From positions 1 to 64,000 of the forward strand of contig NZ_WMJY01000008.1 in assembly GCF_009711055.1 (NCBI RefSeq): a stretch of 64,000 nucleotides of DNA. The letters run 5' to 3'. Below the pieces are notes generated by a model that was not told the DNA's origin, did not search any database, and saw nothing but the letters and a program-made list of their open reading frames with translations. This document shows, one piece after another, positions 1 to 8,300 of the stretch (the stretch's first letter is position 1; each line of letters starts with the position of its first letter). Origin of the DNA: Myroides pelagicus. GTDB lineage: Bacteria > Bacteroidota > Bacteroidia > Flavobacteriales > Flavobacteriaceae. Made by a program: the position numbers and the translations under genes.

Positions 1-217
1 TTTTGACTCTCTGTCCATTTACTAGTATCTTTTGTTAGTAGATATCTACTTCTTATAAGTAGTTGCTTGGCTGTATCTCCATTATCAAACTCAAAAGGTA
101 TAAAGTGCTCACCTTGTTTTTTTGCTTCTAATATTTGAGTGTTTTCGACATCTAAAGCTTTCCATCGTTCTTGTACCTTAATGTCTTGTACAGCTTCATT
201 GACAAGCTTCTGTAAGG
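1..217 (-). pseudogene. ISL3/ISAon1-type transposase fragment
   Basis: The minus strand reads as an uninterrupted stretch that begins around QKLVNEAVQDI and continues through HFIPFEFDNGDTAKQLL and RYLLTKDTSKWTESQ to the window edge. This resembles the middle of ISL3/ISAon1-family transposases, where the RFHVQKL and NGDTRKQLLARSRYLL..KWTENQ blocks are characteristic. There is no start codon and no N-terminal part. At about 211-218 the frame runs into antisense azoreductase sequence, so the reading frame is broken at this end. The other end leaves the window. I read it as a relic of an insertion sequence that recombined into or next to the azoreductase gene. The family assignment rests on remembered motifs. 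Confidence 0.6.
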
Positions 218-566
218 TGTTCCAATGTACAATTGGTCTATTCCAAGTGGACTAAAAGCTTATATCGACCAAATTATGCGTATTAATGAAACTTGGAAAT
301 TTCGCTCAAGCATTCCTGACGGTGATTATGTAGGACTACTAAAAAACAAACAAGTATACATTTTATCTAGTAGAGGTGATACAGGATATGGTCAAGGAGA
401 AAAAAATCAACACATGAATTTTCAAACAAACTACCTCGAACTCATCTTTTCTATCTTAGGTGTAAAAAATATCAAAACTTTATCTTTAGACAATGAAGAA
501 TTTGGAGGAGATATCTTTCAAAAAGGACAAATGGAAATCTACCACGCAATAAAACAGCTAAAATAG
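216..566 (+). pseudogene. FMN-dependent NADH-azoreductase, 5'-truncated remnant
   Basis: About 115 residues match the C-terminal half of AzoR/NAD(P)H-quinone flavodoxin-fold reductases. The VPMYNWSIPSGLKAYIDQI block is the FMN-contacting PxYNFxIPSxLKAYID motif, and LSSRGDTGYG matches the second FMN loop. Family members are around 200 residues and start with an FMN-binding loop plus two helices that are missing here. A TAA stop lies in frame at 213-215, just before homology starts, next to the transposase remnant. The ATG at 225 is internal to the family fold and is probably not a real start. The intact enzyme would reduce azo dyes and quinones with NADH; this copy is probably inactive. Confidence 0.75.
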
Positions 567-571
567 ATGTA

Positions 572-620
572 TAATACCACAAAAGCGATTACAGTATCTG
601 TAATCGCTTTTGTGGTATTA
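572..620. terminator. Strong bidirectional intrinsic terminator
   Basis: A perfect 23-bp inverted repeat (572-594 and 598-620) encloses a 3-nt loop and is followed on the plus strand by a T-rich run. It lies between the convergent ends of the azoreductase remnant (+) and the helicase-like gene (-), so it can stop transcripts from both sides. Confidence 0.85.
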
Positions 621-643
621 TATCCTATTTTTTTTTATGGCTC

Positions 644-1282
644 TTACTCCTCTTCTTCTTCGTTATCGAACTCTAACCACTCCATATCCTCTGTCATTGT
701 CTTGTCGAAAAACATATCCATTTGCTCGACATAGTCTTTTCCAAAATACACGCGTTGTGTTTTTCCTATACTTTCAGATAATCGATATAGCTTAGGTTCT
801 AAGCGATTTCTCAATTGCACATCAACATCGTCAATAACATACATTTTCAATTGATTAACGTCAAACCCTGCACTACTAAACATCTCGTTTAAACGGTTGG
901 CCGTACCAATCAAAATATCGTTACCTAAAGACAATTGGTTTTTATCTTCATCCATATCTGTATGGTCATATGTACCATATACACGAATACCTAAATACTT
1001 CCCGTATAGATCAAATAATTCCAATAAACGTTCCACTTCCTGCTTATCTTTAACAACAATAAGCACCTTTGTTGCAATTTCTGTTTCAACAGGTACTTCA
1101 CAACGCTGTATTGCAGCCATTATCATCGCGGTCGTTTTTCCTTGTTCACTAGGTGCTAAAAGGACAAAGTCTTGACCACTTTTAATTCTTCCAAAAGTAG
1201 CTTTTTGCATTTCAGTTGGCATCTCCAACCCGTTGCGTAATAAGTTCTCTTGTAATGTACTATTAATCTTTTTTAACTTCAT
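644..1282 (-). CDS. Single-domain DEAD-box-helicase-like protein
   Basis: This 212-residue protein has the N-terminal RecA-like half of a DEAD-box RNA helicase. It shows a Q-motif-like PTEMQ (22-26), a Walker A variant APSEQGKT (43-50), a TANR at the motif Ib position (127-130) and a motif II reading DDVD (151-154) instead of DEAD. The SAT motif III and the whole second RecA domain are absent, and the tail is acidic (EEEEE). Without the second domain it should not unwind RNA as a normal helicase does; an ATP-dependent RNA-binding or adaptor role is possible. It sits 2 bp downstream of the NtrC-type regulator gene and is almost certainly co-transcribed with it. The ATG start is clear. Confidence 0.75.
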   Translation of the reverse strand: MKLKKINSTLQENLLRNGLEMPTEMQKATFGRIKSGQDFVLLAPSEQGKTTAMIMAAIQRCEVPVETEIATKVLIVVKDKQEVERLLELFDLYGKYLGIRVYGTYDHTDMDEDKNQLSLGNDILIGTANRLNEMFSSAGFDVNQLKMYVIDDVDVQLRNRLEPKLYRLSESIGKTQRVYFGKDYVEQMDMFFDKTMTEDMEWLEFDNEEEEE

Positions 1283-1284
1283 AA

Positions 1285-2457
1285 TTATTTATTCGCAAAT
1301 AACTCCACATCTTCTTTAGAGATTTCTTTACCTCCTAATATAATCAAACGTTCAACTACATTTCTAAGTTCACGGATATTACCTGTCCAATCGTATTCTT
1401 TTAATAATTGTATTGCCTCCTCTGTAAGCACTTTGGCGACTGTTCCTTGTTCATTAGCTATTTGCTTGACAAAATGAGTTAATAACAAAGGTATATCATC
1501 ACGACGATCATTTAGACAAGGTACTTCTATCAAAATTACCGCTAATCGGTGATATAAATCCTCTCTAAAACGCCCTTCTGCTATTTCTTTTTTTAAATCC
1601 TTATTCGTCGCTGCTAAAACACGAACATCTACTTTCACATCTTTTTCTGCTCCTACACGTGTAATCATATTTTCTTGTAGCGCACGGAGTACCTTTGCCT
1701 GAGCAGGCATACTCATATCACCTATCTCATCAAGGAAAATAGTTCCAGAATTAGCTAATTCAAATTTTCCTGGTCTATCCTTTACAGCAGAGGTAAAAGC
1801 TCCCTTTACGTGACCGAATAACTCACTTTCGATTAACTCAGAAGGTATCGCAGCACAGTTGACCTCTATAAATGGTTGAGCAGCACGTTTACTTTGCAAA
1901 TGTAGTTGATGAGCCACCAACTCTTTTCCTGTACCATTGGATCCCGTGATTAAGACTCTTGCTTCTGTTTGAGCTACTTTCTCTATCATTTCCTTAATAC
2001 GTACAATTGGTGTACTCTCTCCTATAATATCGTATTTCTTATTAACTTTTTTCTTTAATATTGTGTTTTCAACCACTAGTTTACTTGTGTCCAAACCATT
2101 GCGAACAGTAGTTAACAAACGATTTAAATCTGGCGGCTTAGAAATATAATCAAAAGCACCTAATCGCATAGTAGTAACTGCTGTTTCTAAATCACCGTGT
2201 CCTGAAATCATAACAAACACAGTCTCCGGCTTCAACTTTTTAGCTGCAACTAAGAGCTCTTCCCCGTCCATTTTAGGCATCTTGATATCACTAATTACAA
2301 GATCATAATCTTCCGCCTTAATTTTTTCTAACCCCTCTTCTCCATCTTCAGCTACATCAACTTGATAGCTGCTTGACTCCTCCTCTAAAATCTTTTTTAA
2401 TACTCTTCTAATTGAGCTTTCATCTTCCACAATTAGAATTTTCGAAACTTTTGTCAT
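1285..2457 (-). CDS. NtrC-type sigma-54 response regulator lacking a DNA-binding domain
   Basis: The 390-residue protein has a receiver domain (about 5-120, phospho-acceptor D57, K107) and an AAA+ sigma-54 activator domain with Walker A GSNGTGKE (172-179). Walker B lies in FLDEIGD (about 241-247), and the loop that contacts sigma-54 reads GAFTSA (219-224) instead of GAFTGA. The protein ends soon after the conserved WTGNIRELRNVVERL block, at FANK, without the Fis-type HTH. It could activate sigma-54 holoenzyme from solution or through a partner, or it may be a degenerate regulator. No histidine kinase gene is adjacent. The downstream helicase-like gene is in the same unit. Confidence 0.9.
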   Translation of the reverse strand: MTKVSKILIVEDESSIRRVLKKILEEESSSYQVDVAEDGEEGLEKIKAEDYDLVISDIKMPKMDGEELLVAAKKLKPETVFVMISGHGDLETAVTTMRLGAFDYISKPPDLNRLLTTVRNGLDTSKLVVENTILKKKVNKKYDIIGESTPIVRIKEMIEKVAQTEARVLITGSNGTGKELVAHQLHLQSKRAAQPFIEVNCAAIPSELIESELFGHVKGAFTSAVKDRPGKFELANSGTIFLDEIGDMSMPAQAKVLRALQENMITRVGAEKDVKVDVRVLAATNKDLKKEIAEGRFREDLYHRLAVILIEVPCLNDRRDDIPLLLTHFVKQIANEQGTVAKVLTEEAIQLLKEYDWTGNIRELRNVVERLIILGGKEISKEDVELFANK

Positions 2458-2479
2458 ACTACTATATTAGGAGTTTGTT

Positions 2480-3790
2480 TTAATACTTCAACCATTTGTA
2501 TAATTCCTTCCAAGAAGGGCGCTTACCATACATTAAAATACCAATTCGATATACTTTTGCAGCAAGCCATACTACTAGTATAAATGTAGCAAATAATATA
2601 ACAATAGACAATAAAACCTCCCATACTGGAACGCCAAATGGAATACGCATTAACATCACAATTGGCGAGGTGAATGGTACCATTGAAAATATTGTTGCTA
2701 TTGATCCATGCGGATCATTAATCACTGTAAAGAAACCGATATAAACACCTAACATTAATGGCAACATAATCGGAAATAAAAACTGTTGCGTATCAGTCTC
2801 ATTATCTACTGCAGCACCAATCGCTGCATACAAAGAACTATATAAAAAATACCCTCCTATAAAGAACACGATGAAATAAATAAACATTGACAACAATGGC
2901 AAACTCAATATCTCGTGAACATAGTTTTGGATATCTCCTAAAACTTCTGGTGAAATAGACCCTGCTGTATTTACTACCTCTACAGTTGTCATACCTGGCG
3001 TTCCATTTATACCTAATAAAAAGCTACTTCCCATCAAGAGAAAAGCTCCTACAACTCCCCAAATAATAAACTGTAATATACCAGCCATTGAGGTTCCTAT
3101 AATTTTCCCCATCATCAATTGAAAAGGCTTTACGGAAGAAATAATAATTTCAATAATACGATTAGTCTTCTCCTCAATCACTGAGCGCATTACCATATTT
3201 CCATAAATAATTATAAACATCATGATGAAATACCCAAAAGCTCCACCAATAATAATCTTTATTTCATTAAGCCCTCTTACTGTCTCTTCACCTGTTGCTT
3301 TAGTTAGTTTTAAGTTAACCTTTGCCTGGGCTTGATCTATCACTTGTGTATCAATCCCTTTATTCTGTAGATTTACATGTGTAATTTTATCAGCTACTAA
3401 TAACTCTACCTTACTAATAAAAGTAAGACTAGGGCTATCATTCGAGATATAATAGATATTCTTTTCATAGTCTGTTATTACCTCTTGCTTTGGAATATAA
3501 ATAAGACCTTCATATTTCTCTGCAGCGACGCTATCTTTTAATATTTCAACATCTATTGCTGATAGATCTTGATAAGTAAAAGCATCATTATTTTTGAATT
3601 GTTTAAAAAACAATCCACTTTCATCGTGTATAGCTATTTGTTTGTTTTCACCTTTCATTGAAGCTAAATAGGCTACAAAAACCATTAAAGCTACAAAAAA
3701 AAGTGGACTCAAAAATGTCATAACAATAAATGACTTATTTCGAACCTTAGCTATAAATTCTCTTTTTATTATTAAGGATAATATATTCAT
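2480..3790 (-). CDS. ABC-2 type transporter permease (NatB-like)
   Basis: This 436-residue integral membrane protein has one N-terminal TM segment (about 22-43), a large extracytoplasmic domain (about 45-175) and five or six TM segments in the C-terminal half. This is the layout of the ABC-2/NatB exporter family. The segment VIEEKTNRIIEIIISSVKP between the first C-terminal TM helices is the typical coupling region. The gene starts 1 bp after the stop of the ATPase gene, so the two form one exporter. Substrate is unknown; relatives export sodium, peptides or antibiotics. It ends 22 bp before the NtrC-type regulator, which may be read from the same transcript. Confidence 0.88.
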   Translation of the reverse strand: MNILSLIIKREFIAKVRNKSFIVMTFLSPLFFVALMVFVAYLASMKGENKQIAIHDESGLFFKQFKNNDAFTYQDLSAIDVEILKDSVAAEKYEGLIYIPKQEVITDYEKNIYYISNDSPSLTFISKVELLVADKITHVNLQNKGIDTQVIDQAQAKVNLKLTKATGEETVRGLNEIKIIIGGAFGYFIMMFIIIYGNMVMRSVIEEKTNRIIEIIISSVKPFQLMMGKIIGTSMAGILQFIIWGVVGAFLLMGSSFLLGINGTPGMTTVEVVNTAGSISPEVLGDIQNYVHEILSLPLLSMFIYFIVFFIGGYFLYSSLYAAIGAAVDNETDTQQFLFPIMLPLMLGVYIGFFTVINDPHGSIATIFSMVPFTSPIVMLMRIPFGVPVWEVLLSIVILFATFILVVWLAAKVYRIGILMYGKRPSWKELYKWLKY

Positions 3791-3791
3791 T

Positions 3792-4712
3792 TTATTTACT
3801 TACAGTTTGAATAAAGATATCATTTACAGTTGGCAGTTTCTCTACAAAATGAGTTACTTGTCCATTTTCAGTCAATACTTGCAACAATTCATTCGGCAAT
3901 CGGGTACCTAAATCTATCTCTAATTGAAGCTCATTATTTAAGGACTTAAACTCCGTTGTGGTCAATTTATAGTTTTCTGAAAGTTTAATCATTAATTGTT
4001 GAACGTTATCTGTTAGGATTCCTACTTGATACAAATGTGTTCTGAATTCCTTCTTAACATCAATTAACTTTCCTTCAATTAGTTTATTTGACTTATTAAT
4101 TAAAGCAATATGATCACACATTTCTTCAACACTTTCCATACGGTGGGTAGAAAAGATAATAGTGGTTCCTTTATTTTTTAACTCAATTATTTCATCTTTA
4201 ATAATATTGGCATTTACAGGATCAAAACCTGAAAAAGGCTCATCTAGTATCAAAAGTTTAGGTTCGTGAAGTACCGTTACAACAAATTGAATTTTTTGAG
4301 CCATTCCTTTAGAAAGCTCTTGTATCTTTTTATTCCACCACTCCTCAATCCCTAATTTTTCAAACCAATATTTTAATTGCTTTTTAGCATCTTGCTTTGA
4401 CATTCCTTTCAGTTGTGCCAAATACATAGCTTGCTCACCTACTTTCATCGTCTTATAAAGACCGCGCTCTTCAGGCATATAACCAATATCTTTTATATGA
4501 CTAGGGTTCAATAGCTGTCCATCTAATAAGATTTGACCACTATCAGGATATGTAATTTGATTGATGATTCGGATTAATGAAGTCTTTCCTGCACCATTAG
4601 GTCCTAACAATCCATAGATGGTTCCTTCTGGTACCGAAAGCGATACATGATTTAAAGCTACTTTATCAGAATATTTTTTTACAACATCATTTACTTCTAA
4701 TATCGTTTGCAT
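3792..4712 (-). CDS. ABC transporter ATP-binding protein (NatA-like, DUF4162 tail)
   Basis: The 306-residue ATPase has Walker A GPNGAGKT (37-44), signature LSKGMAQK (133-140), Walker B LLILDE (153-158) followed by the D-loop SGFDP, and a switch histidine in STHRME near 190. The C-terminal 80 residues match the DUF4162 extension common in exporter ATPases. It pairs with the permease gene immediately downstream. A terminator of the upstream dnaJ gene lies between dnaJ and this gene, so the pair probably has its own promoter in the roughly 80 bp of AT-rich DNA before the ATG. Confidence 0.92.
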   Translation of the reverse strand: MQTILEVNDVVKKYSDKVALNHVSLSVPEGTIYGLLGPNGAGKTSLIRIINQITYPDSGQILLDGQLLNPSHIKDIGYMPEERGLYKTMKVGEQAMYLAQLKGMSKQDAKKQLKYWFEKLGIEEWWNKKIQELSKGMAQKIQFVVTVLHEPKLLILDEPFSGFDPVNANIIKDEIIELKNKGTTIIFSTHRMESVEEMCDHIALINKSNKLIEGKLIDVKKEFRTHLYQVGILTDNVQQLMIKLSENYKLTTTEFKSLNNELQLEIDLGTRLPNELLQVLTENGQVTHFVEKLPTVNDIFIQTVSK

Positions 4713-4793
4713 AGGTAAGGTCTATTATTTTGTGTAAAAATACTTTTTTATTTCTAATATTTTAAAGCAGTCCTACATTTTCATATAGGCATA

Positions 4794-4828
4794 AAAAAAC
4801 CCAACCTTATTTATTCAATAAGGTTGGG
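4794..4828 (-). terminator. Intrinsic terminator of the grpE-dnaJ unit
   Basis: A 12-bp perfect inverted repeat (4800-4811 and 4817-4828) with a 5-nt loop is followed on the minus strand by seven T residues. It is about 70 bp downstream of the dnaJ stop. Confidence 0.85.
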
Positions 4829-4897
4829 AAAAATTGCTATGAAAAAGAAAATCCACTGTTTAATAAGTGTGCGTCAAAAGTATGACTAATTTTTTAA

Positions 4898-6031
4898 TTA
4901 CGAAAACATTTCCTTTACTTTTTCAAAAAAAGATTTGTCGTTTTTTGACGGCGTTGGTTTAAAGTTATCATCTTCCAACATGCTTTCGAAAAATTCCTTC
5001 TGTTCTTTTGACAATTTCTTTGGTGTCCAAACGTTTACGTGGATCAATAAATCCCCGTTACCATAACTATTGATTGACGGTAATCCTTTTCCTTTTAAAC
5101 GTAGAATTTTTCCAGACTGAATACCTTCTTCTAATTTAATACGGACACGTCCAGTTACTGCTTCTATTTCTTTCGAACCACCTAGAGCTGCCTCTGCAAA
5201 GCTTATATATAGATCATAATGCAGATTATCACCTTCTCGTTGTAGTGTTTCGTGCTCTAATTCTTCAATGACTACTAATAAATCTCCCGCAATACTATTT
5301 TTACCTGGTGCTTCATTTCCTTTACCTGCTACTTTTAACTGCATGCCATCTGCTACACCTGCTGGTATTTTAATAGATACAGTCTCTTCTTGCATGATTA
5401 ATCCATCTGCATCTGCTCCTGCTGGTTTGTGATCCATTATCTGACCACTTCCGTGACATGCATCACACGGTGCCGCTGTCTGCATACGTCCAAGCATTGT
5501 ATTCATTACCTTGACTACTTGCCCTGAACCATTACACGTTGTACAAGTTTTATACGTTACACCTGGTGCTTGTATTTTGCGCTTTACTTTTATCTTTTTC
5601 TCTACTCCGTTAGCGATATCTTCTAAAGTTAGTTTAACTTTAATACGAAGACTTGTTCCTTTAACTTTTCGCTGACCACCGCCAAAGCCGCCGCCGCCGA
5701 ATCCGCCAAAACCACCGCCGCCGCCGAATGCGCTTCCAAATATATCTCCAAATTGACTGAAGATGTCATCCATATTCATATGGCCACCACCACCGAATCC
5801 ACCAGCTCCATCAAATGCCGCATGCCCATACTGGTCATATCTTGCTTTTTTATCTGGATCACTCAATACTTCGTATGCTTCTGCCGCTTCTTTAAACTTC
5901 TCTTCAGCTACTTTATCATCTGGATTTTTATCAGGGTGAAATTCAATAGCCTTCTTGCGATATGCTTTTTTTATTGCATTGGCATCTGCATTTTTATCAA
6001 CTCCTAATATTTCGTAATAATCCTTTTTCAT
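4898..6031 (-). CDS. dnaJ: Chaperone DnaJ (Hsp40), reduced zinc-finger domain
   Basis: The 377-residue co-chaperone stimulates DnaK ATPase and delivers clients. The J domain (1-70) has HPD at 32-34. A Gly/Phe-rich linker (about 74-120) contains GGG and FGG runs, and the C-terminal substrate-binding domains follow. The zinc region has only two CxxCxGxG motifs, CTTCNGSG (163-170) and CDACHGSG (189-196), while classical DnaJ has four. Their spacing and sequence resemble the second and third motifs of E. coli DnaJ (zinc centre II), so centre I appears to be missing. The gene follows grpE after 38 bp and is terminated by the hairpin at 4794-4828. dnaK is not in the window. Confidence 0.96.
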   Translation of the reverse strand: MKKDYYEILGVDKNADANAIKKAYRKKAIEFHPDKNPDDKVAEEKFKEAAEAYEVLSDPDKKARYDQYGHAAFDGAGGFGGGGHMNMDDIFSQFGDIFGSAFGGGGGFGGFGGGGFGGGQRKVKGTSLRIKVKLTLEDIANGVEKKIKVKRKIQAPGVTYKTCTTCNGSGQVVKVMNTMLGRMQTAAPCDACHGSGQIMDHKPAGADADGLIMQEETVSIKIPAGVADGMQLKVAGKGNEAPGKNSIAGDLLVVIEELEHETLQREGDNLHYDLYISFAEAALGGSKEIEAVTGRVRIKLEEGIQSGKILRLKGKGLPSINSYGNGDLLIHVNVWTPKKLSKEQKEFFESMLEDDNFKPTPSKNDKSFFEKVKEMFS

Positions 6032-6069
6032 TGTCTTGTTTATCTATTATTTATAGGTTTGATACTATA

Positions 6070-6609
6070 TTATTGTCCGATTACCACTTTTGGAAAACGA
6101 ATGATCTTATCACCTAGTTTATATCCTCTTTCTATTACATCTACCACTTTTCCTTTCATCTCATCGCCTGCTGGTATTTGTGTTACAGCCTCCGAAATAT
6201 CAGAATTAAAGTCATCTCCTGCTTTAATTTCTACTACCGTCAATCCTTTATTTGCCAAAGTGTCATTTAATTTTGTAGAAATCAACTTAACTCCAGTCAA
6301 ATGGTCACTGTCTCCTTGTTTCTCTAACTCAGTTAGAGCACGATCAAAATCATCAAGTACAGGCATCATTGCTACCATTACTTCCTCACTAGCTGTTTTA
6401 AACAATTCGATACGCTCCTTAGCTGTACGGCGCTTATAGTTTTCAAACTCAGCAAAAAGACGCAAAAATTTCTCTTTTTCTTCTGCTAATTGTATCGTTA
6501 ACTGCTCCTCTGCGCTAAGGGTTTCCTCTTGTGTTAGGTTCTCTGTTTGTTCTATATTTTCTTGAACGATGTCCTTCTCTGTATTTATATCTTTATTTTC
6601 AGTACTCAT
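6070..6609 (-). CDS. grpE: Nucleotide exchange factor GrpE
   Basis: The 179-residue protein shows an acidic N-terminal tail (1-35), a long helical coiled-coil (about 37-100, with the FENYKRRTAKERIE motif) and a C-terminal beta wing ending in GYKLGDKIIRFPKVVIGQ, close to the usual GrpE end. GrpE releases ADP from DnaK in the cytoplasm. It is the first gene of the grpE-dnaJ unit. The ATG follows about 175 bp of non-coding DNA, in which I could not identify a convincing promoter. Confidence 0.97.
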   Translation of the reverse strand: MSTENKDINTEKDIVQENIEQTENLTQEETLSAEEQLTIQLAEEKEKFLRLFAEFENYKRRTAKERIELFKTASEEVMVAMMPVLDDFDRALTELEKQGDSDHLTGVKLISTKLNDTLANKGLTVVEIKAGDDFNSDISEAVTQIPAGDEMKGKVVDVIERGYKLGDKIIRFPKVVIGQ

Positions 6610-6786
6610 ATCTTACTAAGTGTTATTGTTATACTTTGCTTTCTTTATAAGCAAATCCTTTGCCAACTATACATTACTGCCACAATGACACGATAATTAT
6701 CATCACTCTATCCCTTATCTTATGAGGTACGCTTTTACCACCAGTATTTATATAATCTAGTAATACAATATTTTAATAGACACCCT

Positions 6787-7695
6787 CTATTGACTATAGA
6801 TATCTTCCAAAGCATCAACTAAATTGCTATAAATAAATTGATACCCTTCTGATTCAACTTTATGCGAACTTACGCGCTGCCCTTCCAAGACGAGACAGGA
6901 TTTTTCTCCTAACCCTAGTCTAATCAACCAACCAGGTATCGTAGGTAAAAATATTGGTCTATGAAGTACTTGACCCAAAGTCATTGTAAACACGCGATTA
7001 CTTACCGCTTCTGGAGCAACAGCATTGTAAATCCCTTCTTTACGATTTATCATTAAATAATAAAACAATCCTACCAAATCATCTATATGAACCCATGAAT
7101 ATACCTGTTTTCCACTACCTAAGACGGAACCCATTCCCCAGCGTATTGGCATCGCCATCTTCGGAAGTGCTCCTTCTTGACTATCTAATACTAATCCAAT
7201 ACGCAATAGCGTCACTCCTATGCCCAATTCACTCAGTTGAGTATTTGCCTTCTCCCATTGCTGTACGACCTCTCCTAAGAAATTAGTAGCTAAGGTAAAT
7301 TGATCTTCAGATTGTACTTCATCCGTATTTGCATAAATACCAATTGCTGAAGAGCATATTACTTGACTGACATTATGTTTTATCCTTTTTAATGTATTGT
7401 ATAGCAGCTTCGAACTTTGTACACGGCTATCTATAATTGCTTGCTTTCCTAGCTTAGACCAACTTCCTGCAATATTTGCTCCAGCTAAATGAATAATTAT
7501 ATCTACTGCGTCAAAAGCGCTGACGTCAATTTCTCCCGTAGCTATATTCCAATAATAACCTCGAACATTATTTTTTTGCGTAGCTAACTTTCTTTTACTC
7601 GTCGATAAAAAGTGAATCGTATGCCCTTGCTTTAATAAATGACTAACTAATCTTTTTCCTATAAAACCTGTAGCACCTGTAACTAGAATTTTCAT
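6787..7695 (-). CDS. TIGR01777/YfcH-type NAD-dependent epimerase-like protein
   Basis: The 302-residue protein has a Rossmann GATGFIG motif (7-13), an ICSSAIGIYA segment in the active-site region, the RIGLVLD strand and a C-terminal DUF1731-like part. Together these match the TIGR01777 (YfcH/SULA-like) family of atypical short-chain dehydrogenases. Substrate is not known for the family. It is a monocistronic gene convergent to nothing close by. About 65-95 bp upstream of its start lies an imperfect hairpin (arms TTGAAG/CTTCAA around CAATAA/TTATTG, 7759-7789), which could affect expression. Confidence 0.9.
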   Translation of the reverse strand: MKILVTGATGFIGKRLVSHLLKQGHTIHFLSTSKRKLATQKNNVRGYYWNIATGEIDVSAFDAVDIIIHLAGANIAGSWSKLGKQAIIDSRVQSSKLLYNTLKRIKHNVSQVICSSAIGIYANTDEVQSEDQFTLATNFLGEVVQQWEKANTQLSELGIGVTLLRIGLVLDSQEGALPKMAMPIRWGMGSVLGSGKQVYSWVHIDDLVGLFYYLMINRKEGIYNAVAPEAVSNRVFTMTLGQVLHRPIFLPTIPGWLIRLGLGEKSCLVLEGQRVSSHKVESEGYQFIYSNLVDALEDIYSQ

Positions 7696-7889
7696 AAGCT
7701 ATGTGTTTATTCTTATCAAAAACACGAATGTAACGATATTAAATCATTTATATATACTTTGAAGTAACACAATAACATTATTGCTTCAACAAAGCTCTTA
7801 ATCCCTTATAAACAGTAACCTTAGCAATAAAAAAACACTTCTTTTTAATTACTTAAAAAGTTAAAATATAGTTAAATTAAACTACTGTG

Positions 7890-7928
7890 TTATACAAAGT
7901 ACTGTCTTTTAAACATATCTTTGTATAA
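7890..7928 (+). promoter_or_regulatory. Promoter -7 box with inverted-repeat operator upstream of padR
   Basis: TATCTTTG (7916-7923) matches the TAnnTTTG -7 consensus of Bacteroidota and lies 36 bp before the PadR start. A perfect 10-bp inverted repeat, TTATACAAAG (7890-7899) and CTTTGTATAA (7919-7928), spans the -33 region and overlaps the -7 box. This is the placement expected for autorepression by PadR. No clear TTG -33 element is present. Confidence 0.5.
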
Positions 7929-7958
7929 GAAAATTAAGAGAACCAAAAAACAATATAT

Positions 7959-8300
7959 ATGAATATTGAGAACACCAAAGCCCAAATGCGTAAGGGTATT
8001 TTAGAGTTCTGCATTCTATCCATACTAAAAGAAAAAGATTGCTATACTTCTGAAATACTAGACGAATTGAAACAAGTAAAACTTGTCGTAGTTGAAGGTA
8101 CTGTTTATCCCCTATTGACAAGGTTAAAGAACGACGATTTTCTTGGATATCGTTGGGAAGAATCCACCTCAGGTCCACCAAGAAAGTATTACTGCTTGAC
8201 TGAAAAAGGAGATCTGTTTTTACAAGAATTAGCCAAAACGTGGGACGAACTATCAAAAGCCGTTAATCAAATAACTATTAAAACGACAAACGATGAATAA
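7959..8300 (+). CDS. PadR family transcriptional regulator
   Basis: This 113-residue winged-helix protein has the PadR features: N-terminal RKGILEFCILSIL, ILDELKQ, VVEGTVYPLLTRLKNDDFL and the wing SGPPRKYYCLTEKGDLF. PadR proteins repress genes until an effector or a membrane stress signal relieves them. Its last codons overlap the start of the PspC-domain gene by 8 bp, so the two are translationally coupled, a common PadR-PspC pairing in Bacteroidota. An inverted repeat over its promoter suggests self-regulation. Confidence 0.95.
   Translation: MNIENTKAQMRKGILEFCILSILKEKDCYTSEILDELKQVKLVVVEGTVYPLLTRLKNDDFLGYRWEESTSGPPRKYYCLTEKGDLFLQELAKTWDELSKAVNQITIKTTNDE

Noticed and set aside
7909-8256. 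Minus-strand open frame of 115 codons antisense to padR
   Set aside because: The plus strand has a clear PadR protein with overlapping PspC gene; the antisense frame has no recognisable domain.
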